From NCBI GenBank assembly GCA_012064415.1, contig SSNU01000227.1, positions 102,736-166,735 of the forward strand: a stretch of DNA of 64,000 nt, written 5' to 3'. Made by a program: the position numbers and the translations under genes. Shown here piece by piece: positions 1-11,121 of the stretch. The stretch's first letter is position 1; every line of letters begins with the position of its first letter. The stretch comes from Gyrodactylus bullatarudis. Taxonomy: Eukaryota; Platyhelminthes; Monogenea; Gyrodactylidea; Gyrodactylidae. Under the pieces are notes generated by a model. It saw only the letters and a list, made by a program, of their open reading frames with translations. It was not told the DNA's origin and did no database searches.

Positions 1-392
1 TTGGCTTTAATTTTGCCCGAGTAGCTCAGAATTAGTCAGAGAATACACAAGCGATAAAATTCATGATGACTAGGGCCTCAAAAATAAGACTAATTTATAG
101 AAAATTTGCCCCCTCTTGTTTTACAGTAGTTTTTCTGAGTGAAAAAGAGAATGAGGGCTTTTTAACATCGATGAAATGAAAACGAATCCCTTGCTTTTTC
201 ACTTTTCTTTCCACTGTTGCTATTTAATGGAGAGTTTCGGTGTTTTTTCAGCTTGCATTTATTCTTAATTCTTAAACTTTTACTGTAATTTATCTGAAAA
301 ATCAGATAAAAAATTATCCGAGGCTATAAAATCTTTCCTTTTATATAATTTTAAACAAATAGCAGCTTAATGCTTCAAGATCTTACAACTCA
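1..392. other. Upstream flank, no gene seen
   Basis: AT-rich sequence with no open frame of substance. It would hold the promoter and 5' UTR of the TRPA gene starting at 393, but I see no clear TATA box or other recognisable control element. Confidence 0.5.
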
Positions 393-3300
393 TTGAAAAT
401 AAATTTAGAACTGAAAAGGTATAAAGACCAACTAATTTACTCAAATGTGCAAAAAAAGAATTATAGTAGTAGTTTTCACATTCATTCATATAAGAAAAAC
501 ATGATGAATGACGATAATCGCTATAGTCTAAGGAGATATCTTGGAATTCGAAGTGACTCTCAATTCAATGAATTCATCAATGTATGAAAGATTTTCATAA
601 CATAAATCCTTAGCGCATTCTATTGAATGATGTAAATTATGTTCGGGAATTCCTTCGATGTTATGATGCATCGGTTTACATCAACTCTCCAGATTTTGAC
701 AATAACACTCCAATTTTTTATGCTGTTTATAGGAATAGTAGTCCAATCGTACGTTTACTAGCTAAACATGGAGCTGGTAAGCTACTAATTTCAATCATTA
801 GATTAATTAGAATTAGAACACTACAATACCCACAAATTCGGCCTGATTCATTTAGCTGCAAAGAATGATCTTGTTAAAATGCTGAGAATTCTAAGAGACC
901 TCAGAGTGGATTTGAAAGGCGTCGACAAGAACGGAAAAAATATCTTACATATTGCAGCTGAAAGGAGTTTATTGGATGTTGCCAAAGTATTCGTGTTATG
1001 TTTTTCTAATACTTTAGTTTGCTCTAAGCATTCCGAATTTTGATATTGATGCTCAAACCGATAAAGGTTTAACTGCACTTCATTACGTCTGCGAAAATGA
1101 TCAATATCGAATAGCGAAAATTCTCTTTGACGCTGGTTGTAGAATTGACTTGTCTGACAAACACGGTAATAAACCCATTCATCTAGCTGTTGAGAAAATA
1201 TCGAATTCTTGCTTTAAACTGATGGTAGCTCCGAAATATTTGAAGATGAAACAATGTCCAAAAATCAAGAGAGTCAGGTCATCTTCCTTTCGAGATATTG
1301 AGGTTAGGCAAATGCTAGAATGGAAAAATGTGGAAGGAAATAATCTGCTTCATTTGGCTTCGAGATTATGCCATTTTGATTGGGTTCAGGTGAGTTGATT
1401 AGAGCTTGATGAGTTATTTTATGAAACCAAAATTCTTATGTAACCCTTATTCATGTTTGGGAAAAAAAGGTTTTGCCATTATTTGATCAACATTTTTCAA
1501 CTTTGTGTTAAGCTGATTTCTATAAGGATTGTGATTAGTGAAAGAAATCGATTTTACTTGATTAAAATCAGTGCTCTTAATTTAACAGGATCCAAGATCC
1601 TAGAATTACGGTAGTTTTCTTTGCATTTCTTGACTAATCTCGATCTTAAAAATCGACTTTAGATCACTGAGATCAAAAAAATACTTCATTATCATTGATT
1701 TTGTAAAAATAATTTCAATTCCAATCTTATATATCTAGCTATTTTTTCTTCGGGCTGATTCTGAGAAAAAGTGAATTCAAATTTCGCAGCAAACTGTTTT
1801 TGAATTAGTAAAAAGAAATTGAAGAACTACATTTTTAATCTTAACGACCATTTATTGCATTTCAATTTAGTTTTTGCTTGGAAAAGGAGGTGATTTATCA
1901 AAGGAGAATGCTGATGGCAATACACCATTACAAATAGCGGTTGTGTGCAGCTGTAAGAAGATAGTTTCCTTCTACCTAGATTTCATTGAAAGAATTAAAC
2001 AGTTTTCTGTTCTAATTCATCCGAATAAGAATGGCCAGACAATCATACACCTTCTTGTAATATATGATTACTATGATTTGTTGAGAAAGGCTCTTGATCT
2101 CGTAAGTTTTCCTTTGTAAACTGTGATGTATAAACAGTTTTTCAAAACCCTTTAATCACAAAAGTTTTAACAGAATACCAGTGTAAACTATCCTTTTAAA
2201 TCTTACCTTTTAAAGAATTGTCTTCTGACATTTAGAATTTAAACAATTAACTATCCTCTATTTAAAGTTACGTTTAGGAAATAAGATGACTTGAGTCTCT
2301 TATGGAATCGACACGTTCTTGTCCAATTTCGAAAAGTTAGGAGTGAGAAGATAATCTTCTTATAAATTCAGATCTCAAAGAAAATACAGTGCCCGTAACC
2401 ATTCCTAAAATCACTTCTCGATATAATAGAACTAATCTTCAAGTATTTTAACATCATCCCACCAAATTTCGCTTTAAAATATTATCATCAGTCTCTGTAA
2501 TGAATAAATAAAGAAAATCAATGTTTTATTTGATGATTTCAAATTGAATTCACACTATTTCTTCCATCAAAGTTGCAAAAATAACTTAAATCTGAATAAA
2601 ACTGAAATTAAATATAACTATTCTGATCGGTCAAAAAACGAATTTTATTTGAAAATTTTGTTAACCTTGTTTCTATTAGCGATGATGCTAAAGAATATCG
2701 ACGTGTGATTTAGGAATTTTCAATTACTCTTTGTATTAGTATTATAAATTGAATAGATAATCTGATTTGAAACCAAATACTTTAATACATCTACTCAATA
2801 AAATTGACAAAATCAAACGATTGAATTATTGACCAATAGTTTATCTATAGTTCGAGAAATACAATCTAGAATACATGACTCAAGATAAGGACAGCCATTC
2901 CCCATTTGATGTAGCAATCTATCATTCAGCAATTGAATGTTATAACCTCTTATTGGACAGGGTTATGGAACGAAATGATTCCGAACAAATATTAACACGA
3001 ATGGACCACAAGAAGCGTAGCATTATCCATAGAATCATTAAGTTTTCATCATCAGATACACCATATTTCTTGAGACTATTACAAGTTGTGAGTTGATCCA
3101 ATGAAACTTTATCTATCTTGGTCTATTGTTCTCTTGCTCTACTCTCAACAAGGAAGGGGATTAGTTAAATAATGATAGAAAAAATAGTTTTCCTATGAGA
3201 TTTAAAATTGAACAGAGATTTTGTGTCAGTCCCATAGAATAAATGTGGTAGTTGCATTAAGGATCTTTATCAAATTGAATCGGGAATTAATTTTCTTCGT

Positions 3301-6300
3301 TTATGTACCTCGGTGAGACTAAAGGTGAAAGTAACTCAGGACAAATTCCTAGTTGATTGAAAGATGAGAATCATTTTGAATCTCGAGTTGACGCCAGATT
3401 CCTCTCTTTCGGAACTTTGAGTTGAAAATTTTTGCTGATATTAAAGTGAGATAGTGATCAAAAGTTGATTATTAATATCACGATTTGGCAACGAAATCAA
3501 ATATGCTGAATCTGATTTTCAGATCACCCAATCATTGTGTGAAAATTGATTATTTTCCCTATTTCAAAATCCATGAAATTTTGATGATTCAAGATACCTG
3601 AAAATGGACGAATTTATCAAAATTATTATGAGGATAATCGATTTTCTTGTCTTATTATGATCCTAAAAATCAACTTTTGGTCACTCTCTCACTATGAAAT
3701 CAACATAATTTCTTCTCTCTCGTTTACTTGAATCTTTCACATTTTGCCAAAAAATCTTTAACATATTCGAGTTCAAAAAAATTACGAATCATAGTAAAAA
3801 TCATAAATTCTCTTTTAATTGAAGTTTGATCAGAAGAATATTTCTATAATTTGGTTTTGAACTCATGGGGGGAGGTTAGCGAAAACAGACGCATATTATA
3901 GTGATAAACGTTATATTTCGTCAGGTCTCTTCAGACTCTACCCTGATTGACATATAAATACTATCACAATGCGAAATTTTTGTGCAATTCCATTGGTTGA
4001 GCTGATTGTAAATTGCACCAAAGAAGCAGGGGGTTCACTTCTCATTTCACTTTTTGCCTCTTCAGGAATGCAGAAGAATATTTGTTAATCACAAAGTAAG
4101 AAAGTGATGATAAATATTTGTAGATTTTTGAAAGATGTGAGATTTAACTTCAGACAGTCAAAAGATTTTTGTTATTCTTGAAAGCTTATTTGTGAAAGCT
4201 ACTGTTTGTTATTTGCAATTTTGGAAAATCTCAAGACTTCAAACTTTGATCGTTAGATTAAATTTTAAGCATTAAAAATTCTTTTGATGTAATGGAATGG
4301 CTAATCATTGAAAAAACATCTATAAAATAATGATACTACAATATAATTACTATTTTCTTTGATGATCAACAAGCATTGATCAGAATCTAATGCCTTGAAT
4401 GAATTCAATCTTTATTATTACAGTCGTTGTATTTTAACAATTAGTTCAAATGATACGAGAAAACTAACAAGCATTACGGCCTAACCATTATAGTATAATG
4501 TATAAAAAAGAAAATTTACATGATCCCTAATTGAGACATAATATTCTTAGATTCGTCCTCTAACTTTCCTATTATTTAGATAACAGTACAGAATGAAAGA
4601 TCAAAAAATATTTTTTGAAATCACAAAGACTGTGGAATTATCCCTTTTCCTTTTAAAAATATTACTGTATTTTGAAATATTAAGATTAATTTAGTTTGTT
4701 CAGCATGAAATTTTCGCAATCACTTTCCTATCAAGTTAAGCAGTGAGCCCGTATCACGACTAGGTGAGGGGATGAAAGATAAAATGAGTTGATAAAAAGA
4801 TGAACATCTACAAAAAACCACAACATTTCTAGTCAGGATAGTCAGGGAGACAAATATTATCTGAATGAAAAAATGCTGCCATTATATGTGTGAAATTCAA
4901 AATGACAAAAATTAGACTACCAAATATACTCTCTTACGCCAAACAAGCTTTACTTTTCCTAAATCACTAAAAATATATTTATTTTTCATAGGAATCAAAT
5001 GCAATTTTCTTTCGCCATATTTAATGCTATTTATTCTTGTTTTGTGTAGAAATATGAAAAATTCGAAGAACTGATTCAATTCAGGGACATGCATGGGCAG
5101 ACATGCATTCATTACTGTGTTCTTTTTAATTCAATGATTGGCTTAAATTATATCTTGAAAAACTGTTTGAGCTATGTTGATATTATGGTACCAGATACGA
5201 ATTCAATTATCCCACTACACTTGGCCATTGAACTGGAAAGAGTAATTATAAATACAGTTTATATACATTTCTATTTATAAATGATTATTTATTTAAATAA
5301 ATAGTTGCGATAAAATGATTTTTCACCGTTTTTTGAATTTATATTAAATAACGGGTTTTTTGAGCTTTGAATTGAAACACTTTCCAAACTTGATTCTGAT
5401 TGGTTAAACATTTTTAACTTAAAATTTTTCTCCAGTTTGATATGGTCGAGATTTTCATGAATCTACCAGGGTCGGAAAAATTCAAATTTCTCGCTGATAG
5501 TAAAGGAAGGTTTCCCCTACATATTGCAACATCGAAATTGTTTTCTCGGACAACTGATTTATTCATGGATCGATCAATAATTGATAAACGTTCACGTATC
5601 GGCAATAATGCACTCCATTTCGCTGCCATTCACGATGATCTGAATGTTGGAGAGTTTGTCCTCCATATTGATCCGTATTTAGTTGAGTCAAGAAATTATG
5701 ATGGGGTAATTTACGTTTGCAAATTGCAGTTTTAATTAATAATCCTTATTAATGAACATTATCTATAGATGCTTTTTACTGTATTTTACTATTTAATTAC
5801 ACTAATGTATTTTTGTAAAAATTATTTCACTCAGGAATAGATTTTTGAAATGATCGAGTCATTTCTAAATAAAAAAACAATTTTCTGAATAAGAATTATT
5901 GACATTCCAAATGATTTCATTAAGTGAAATCTAGATTAAATCACAGTCTTTAGGAAACAGTTTGAATTAAATGAATGAAATTAAATCCTTTTTCTTCTCC
6001 AATTTCATATAAAAGGCAACCTGTAGGTTGAAGGCAAACGAACCTGAAAATAATCTGATTGTATTCAATATAAATATTCGTTTTAATTTGAATAAATTTC
6101 AAAAAAAATCCCTTTTTATAGCTGACCATTTCTTAATTTTAATTGAACAATTATTGGATTCTCAAAATAGTCAATAGGTGAATTTCCATGCCAACATCTT
6201 TTTGAATTTATTGGAAAACAAACATGGATAAATCATAGAGAAAGATTAAATTGTAAAAACGCAATGCTTAAGATATTTTCCATCAGTCTTTTGAATTTTT

Positions 6301-9300
6301 TCAAATAGTTTTTTGACATATACAAAATAAATATAAAAAATTTCACCAGTTCTAAAATAAAATGTAAGAATTTATTGAACCGACAGGTGAAATACCGAAT
6401 CATCACACCCCCTAGTAATTATTAGATTCTTACAAAATAACCTCAAATCTATGAAAGCCATGAATGATTTTCTTCATATTTCTACCTTGAGGAATATACC
6501 TTCATTGAATATTATTCATTATTATTTTTCACTTGAGATAGAATATTCTTTTCAACATAACCTTGATCAATAATAATAACTTGGGAGAATCTCATTTTTA
6601 AATTATAGGATGCCACTTATTCAAGAGAAATTTTAATGACTATCTTTCAAAAAATAAATCATTCAAATCGATCAAAGTTATTTATCCAGTCATGATTAAT
6701 TAGATCATACGAAGAGAAAATTCTGATGGACTTATCATCATTTAACAATGAACGTTTCGTAAGGATACTGATCGTAACATTCATTCATAGCGCGTTTTTG
6801 GAGAAACAGAGAAATGATTAAAATCAAAAAATATAAATTTTTTTGTTTCAAAATAATAAATAATTATAATCTGTGGAAAATTAGTTAGGATAGAAAATTT
6901 CTACCAAGTTATTAACTAAATAAATTGTGTTAAACTGATAGATTCTTGGTAAATTTCAGTCCTTTTGTCATCTGGCAAAGGATTGTTGTTGGTATCTTTG
7001 AGAAAAATATTTTGAATTGGTGAATAAATAAGCATTCTAAAACAAAAATATTTTTTGAGCATTAAATTTAAGAATCATAATTTTGAACCAAGTAGTTCTT
7101 CAGGGAGCTGTTCGGCATAGATTGTCTATAACGTTGTTCGCTTGCTGCCTGACTATGTTGTCTTCTGGCTTGTATTGGTCTGTTTGTAGAAAGAGGAGAA
7201 AAGGGTGTAGTATTTTCTTAAAGAGCAAGGATTATAAAAATTATAGTGATTGTTACAATAATCAGAATTATTAGAGTAATAACTCTGATAATATAATTCA
7301 TCACTTGAAGGAAAATTAAAATAAAGATTAGAATAAAAAACAGTTAGGACTCACACAATATTTCGAATACATGTCGTACAAGCCAGAAGACAACATAGTC
7401 AGGCAGCAAGTGAACAACGTTATAGACAATTAAACTTAAGGTTGACTCGTGTTTAAAGTCCTCTATAAAAAGTTGAGGATTACTCTGAGTAGACTTAGTT
7501 CAGATTTCGTGAAATTACTTAGTTTGAGTATAGATTTGTTTAAAATAACAATCTTTGGGGTTTTTAAGATAATTCCTCATAGGCTTGCTGAGTTAGATCT
7601 TTTAATGCCTTTGATTTTATTAGAGGAACAAAGTTTAGGAAATCTCGAATTTTTTAATAATTTTCAAGATTATCTTTTCTTCTCAAGTGTCAAGACGGGA
7701 AAAATAGATTCAAATTGAATAAAAATATACTCTTCAAACCAATTAGCCGAAATAGAGATCTTTATTTGCATAATATTCTAAAAAATTTTATGCGAATGGC
7801 AGATAACTTTAGATTCAAAGCATATTCTCAATAATGACAAAAAATAAACTCCATCCAGTCTTGAGCCATGAGTGAAATATTCATACCTTTCTTATTGGCA
7901 CTATATAAAATAAATTGTTTTAGCATAAACCCCTCCATCTGACAATGATCCATGATTCTCCCAAAATGGCCAAGTTAATTTTATCAATGTATCCAAAACT
8001 TGCACTGGATGGCTTAGACAAGACTCCTGTTGAATTCGCCTTATCAAATCATTCGTATACTGCACTTACTACTCTTATCAATGATGAAAAGTTCTTGGCA
8101 ATATCAAAAACATTAAACGCCTCTGGGCAGAGCTGTATTATGAATATAATTGAGTTAGAAGATGATGCTACAAGGGTAAATAAAAAAATATTACAATCTA
8201 TATATAAAAATCAATAATTTAATTTGATTGGCTCATTTCTAGTTACTCTTTGATCGAAGCGTTAATATTGAACTGAACTACAATAATCTTGTAAAGACAA
8301 CAACATATGACTTTAGAATTTTAAAATCAGATCACGACATAAGTATAGTGAAGAAAAATTTTCGAATTATTAAACGGATTATCGAATTGAAGAAATATGA
8401 TCTTCTAGATCACCCCCTTGTGTCAAAATATGTGAATTTGACATGGGATAAATTCTGGAGAAAAATTTACTATACTCAAGTTTTTGTTATAACTATGTAC
8501 CTGTTGCTCTTCTCAAGACTCTTAATCACAAGTAATTATCTTGAATCCTATTCAAAGTACAAGTGTATGGACATTGTGAGTTGAACCAATGAAATACATG
8601 TTGTAAGATGTGATTCTATTGGTCAAGAGTTTATAACTGACATATATATAAATATTGAAATTGTACTTTTCAGATTGACAAGAATGAGAAACTAACAGGT
8701 GAACAAAGATGTCTCATCTACACTCTGATTTCCATGACCGTAGTTCTTGTTGGAATCTACATTTGGAATACAATTCGAAAAGGTTTACATTTATTGAAAA
8801 GATGTGAAATATTAGCTGAATTCTTTCTTTCAATTTCAACACTTGCTCTGCTCATTCGCATGTTGAAGACAAACTTTGATGGTCAAAAGATTCTATTTTG
8901 TATTAGCGTAAATGTCTACTGGTGGCTTAAATTATTTCAAAAGCTCATGTGGTTTGTATGATCATTGATCAATTAATATTATTATTAATTTTAATAATTA
9001 GTTGAAACATTTAAACTTTCTAATATGCATTTTAATTTACTACTTTTTATTCACTCATATATAGCATTCCGATATTTCACAAGTTTCTTGAAATCTTTGT
9101 CACTGTCCTATGGGCTTTGCTAAAGTGTCAAATGGCTTTCTCTCTTTTGTTCGTTTCCTTGACTTTCTTCTTTTATGCTGCTCATGCTTTTGTGCAGCCT
9201 GTTGTGAGTATTTGTTTAATAGACGAGTTAAGATAAATTATAAATTAATCTAGAATTAACATTTACAAAAGGTTGCTGAAGATCTTGAAAATGAATTTTA

Positions 9301-9986
9301 CCAGTGCATGCCGAGTTTGCGGGAAATCCGGGATCGCTATGTCAACATATCAAAGTCAAATTCGCATTATTCAATAAGAATGTTTTCCTCGATTGATACA
9401 ACATTCTTTATCCTCTATGTTTATTTGAATGCTGAACTGGACACATTGAAGGTGGCAATGAGAGATATGTTTGATCCTGAAACAGATGGTCACAATTTGA
9501 CATATAGGGCTTTTGGAATATTACAAACTGAAATATTTTTAACAATTTTATTGAACAATCTACTTGTAAGTAAATCCCATGATATTTTATTATTATTTAA
9601 ATCCAAGTACACTGACTATTCTATTTCAGTCCGGCATATCAGTATTCGAAGTGAATAGAGTATCTAGAAAGATTGATCACAAAGGGATTGAGAAGCGTAT
9701 CCAATGGATGTACAAGACGCAGAGAATCTTGCCTGTTCGTTTTGTGAATCACTTTCAAATTGATGATTTATACGTAGAATCTAAGTTGAATAAAAAGTTC
9801 AAAAAGACTAAAGAGTTTGCTTTGGAAAAGAAACCTGTCAATAGTTTGACTAAAAAGTTGGTCAGTCTAAATAAAAAGTTTAGCAGTACAAACTTTTATT
9901 TGGAACAAATCAAAACAAGCCTTATGAACTCAAAAATTAAAAATTTCAATATGAAAAACTATCGCTTGAGTACAATGGGTACTTGA
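393..9986 (+). CDS. TRPA-family cation channel with ankyrin repeats
   Basis: Predicted exons: 393-581, 614-776, 811-986, 1018-1389, 1871-2101, 2851-3087, 5050-5241, 5436-5705, 7924-8175, 8243-8575, 8674-8951, 9065-9203, 9272-9565, 9630-9986. All junctions are GT-AG, the phases close, and the product is about 1160 aa, near the usual TRPA length. Roughly residues 60-680 are ankyrin repeats (GLIHLAAKND, NILHIAAERS, GNNALHFAAIHDD, HKPLHLTMIHD). A pre-S1 segment (DHPLVSKYVNLTWDKFW) precedes six hydrophobic segments. The segment after S6 (LLNNLLSGISVFEVNR) aligns with the TRPA 'MNLLIGLAVxDI' region. TRPA channels are plasma-membrane non-selective cation channels for noxious stimuli. Odd: the pore loop lacks the usual Gly-Asp filter, and three introns are 31-34 nt. 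The ATG at 393 is the first in frame; exon 1 is the least certain. An AATAAA lies at 9988, overlapping the 3' end of the convergent MED7 gene. Confidence 0.88.
3088..5049 (+). other. TRPA intron 6 (2 kb)
   Basis: Non-coding. About 3440-3810 resembles the dispersed palindromic family best seen at 62164-62580: it shares stretches around 'tcactctctcac' followed by 'tgaaatcaa' with 21760-21815 and 62330-62375, and the reverse orientation at 3445-3480 and 63110-63165. No gene is seen. Confidence 0.5.
6745..7025. repeat. Dispersed repeat, copy 1
   Basis: Similar in the same orientation to about 29320-29665. Shared landmarks are 'taacatt.attcat.gcgcgttt', 'gagaaatgattaaaat' and 'ggattgttgttggtatcttt' followed by 'attttgaattgg'. 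Both copies lie inside introns of unrelated genes, consistent with an old interspersed element. No coding capacity is visible. Confidence 0.6.
7121..7430. repeat. Inverted-repeat (foldback) element
   Basis: The arm at 7121-7174 is the reverse complement of 7377-7430 over 54 nt with one mismatch seen. The arms contain 'cgttgttc', 'ttgctgcctgactatgttg' and 'tcttctggcttgta'. They are separated by about 200 nt of AT-rich DNA. It sits in a TRPA intron and looks like a foldback element or MITE; no target-site duplication was confirmed. Confidence 0.75.
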
Positions 9987-10044
9987 AAATAAAAGAAACA
10001 ATATATGATATACATGTACTAAAATAATTAAAATTTTATTATTT

Positions 10045-10815
10045 TTAAACCATTTCTAAATTTTCATCTGCTTCAATGTATTTCCAGAGAATTGGATCGA
10101 ACAATTCCATCACTTGTTCCTTACTCAAGTCAACTGTTGGTTCACTTTTTATGTTTGACTGACTGTCAATATTCAAATTAGAAGTTGATGAAAGCAACGA
10201 AGATACATCATCTGAAGTTTGAAGATTAGTGACAAAATCTCGAATTTCCACATCAAGATCATCGAGTGTGAGACTTTGGACATCTCGTTCCAAATCTTTT
10301 TGAGCTTCATGAATAATTTTTTTTGATTTTTCAAGGTATTCTTCAGCTTTGCGAGCTGTCTCAGAAGAAACTTGAACTTGATACTTGAGTATTTCCTTGA
10401 GAAGATCTCTTGCCTGATAAGGTCGGTACTCATTGACTAAATGATGCATATTTATAAATAATACACCAATATCCTCTGTTTTTTCTATTCTTTTGGGATT
10501 GAGTGGATCCTTGGTAATTATGTCAAGTAAATCCAAATAATTTGCAAGCAAAGAGAAGTTTATTTTTCTCAACTCTTTCTTCAAATTGTAGGTGAGTGGA
10601 TAAACTCTTTTTACATTATGATATTCGAGACCTTTAAGAATTGGATCGTCAGTATTACAGAAACTGCCAAACATTCGGTATAGCATTCCTTTCATGGGTG
10701 GGGGAGGTGCAGGGCTAAGGCCTTGTGAAAAGTTTGGATCAGAATATTTCTCAATCAACTGCCAAGGAGGAAGAGGAAAGAGACTAACATGTTGATTTGC
10801 TAAATCATCATTCAT
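10045..10815 (-). CDS. MED7: Mediator complex subunit 7 (MED7)
   Basis: Intronless frame of 256 aa. The N-terminus has the MED7 signature: SLFPLPPWQLIEKYSD, then SPAPPPPMKG and YRMFGSF. Next come KKELRKINFSLLANYLDLLD and INMHHLVNEYRPYQARD, both strongly conserved in MED7 and forming its helical core. The C-terminal 90 residues are an acidic, Ser-rich extension. MED7 heterodimerises with MED21 and forms the hinge of the Mediator middle module in the nucleus. Its ATG lies inside the stop codon of the twin CX9C ORF upstream (10812-10815, ATGA), suggesting a shared transcript. A tttatt (AATAAA on the minus strand) near 10035-10040 could be its poly(A) signal. Confidence 0.95.
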   Translation of the reverse strand: MNDDLANQHVSLFPLPPWQLIEKYSDPNFSQGLSPAPPPPMKGMLYRMFGSFCNTDDPILKGLEYHNVKRVYPLTYNLKKELRKINFSLLANYLDLLDIITKDPLNPKRIEKTEDIGVLFINMHHLVNEYRPYQARDLLKEILKYQVQVSSETARKAEEYLEKSKKIIHEAQKDLERDVQSLTLDDLDVEIRDFVTNLQTSDDVSSLLSSTSNLNIDSQSNIKSEPTVDLSKEQVMELFDPILWKYIEADENLEMV

Positions 10816-11012
10816 AGTCGTGTGTTATGACGCTTGGCAGAACGCTCAAGGCAAGATTTAAGAGATGCGAACTCTTTATCACACGAACCCTTTTCGAGTC
10901 TCTTTTGATTAAAAACACACTCTCCGTAGAAAATAGATTCTTTGACACAGTCTTTGAATAGTAATGGATATTTTGCTAGTCTTTCAACGGTGGAACCACT
11001 AGATTTGGGCAT
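10812..11012 (-). CDS. Twin CX9C (CHCH) protein, NDUFAF8-like
   Basis: 66-aa intronless frame with two CX9C motifs: CVKESIFYGEC (about residues 22-32) and CDKEFASLKSC (about 44-54). These form the coiled-coil-helix fold of Mia40-imported intermembrane-space proteins. The pattern of the first helix with YGEC, a Lys/Gly-containing loop, and EF..LKSCL followed by a basic tail (AKRHN) resembles NDUFAF8/C17orf89, a complex I assembly factor working with NDUFAF5. Other small CHCH proteins (CMC or COA families) are possible. Its TGA stop overlaps the MED7 ATG by four bases. Confidence 0.8.
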   Translation of the reverse strand: MPKSSGSTVERLAKYPLLFKDCVKESIFYGECVFNQKRLEKGSCDKEFASLKSCLERSAKRHNTRL

Positions 11013-11121
11013 ATAATCAATTTAAACAATGAATGCCATATTAGCTGGCAAATTATTTACTTAACTCAACTCTTGGCAGAATTATGAAAATGTCTTTATT
11101 TAAAATGTTACTTTTATAATC

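Larger units (their letters stand above)
5706..7923 (+). other. TRPA intron 8 (2.2 kb) with repeats
   Basis: Intron between the last ankyrin exons. It carries a dispersed repeat (about 6745-7025) and an inverted-repeat element (7121-7430). A 89-aa open frame at 7449-7718 shows no recognisable domain and is probably chance or a relic. Confidence 0.7.

Noticed and set aside
7449..7718. 89-aa open frame inside a TRPA intron
   Set aside because: No recognisable domain, and next to a foldback element; treated as relic or chance.
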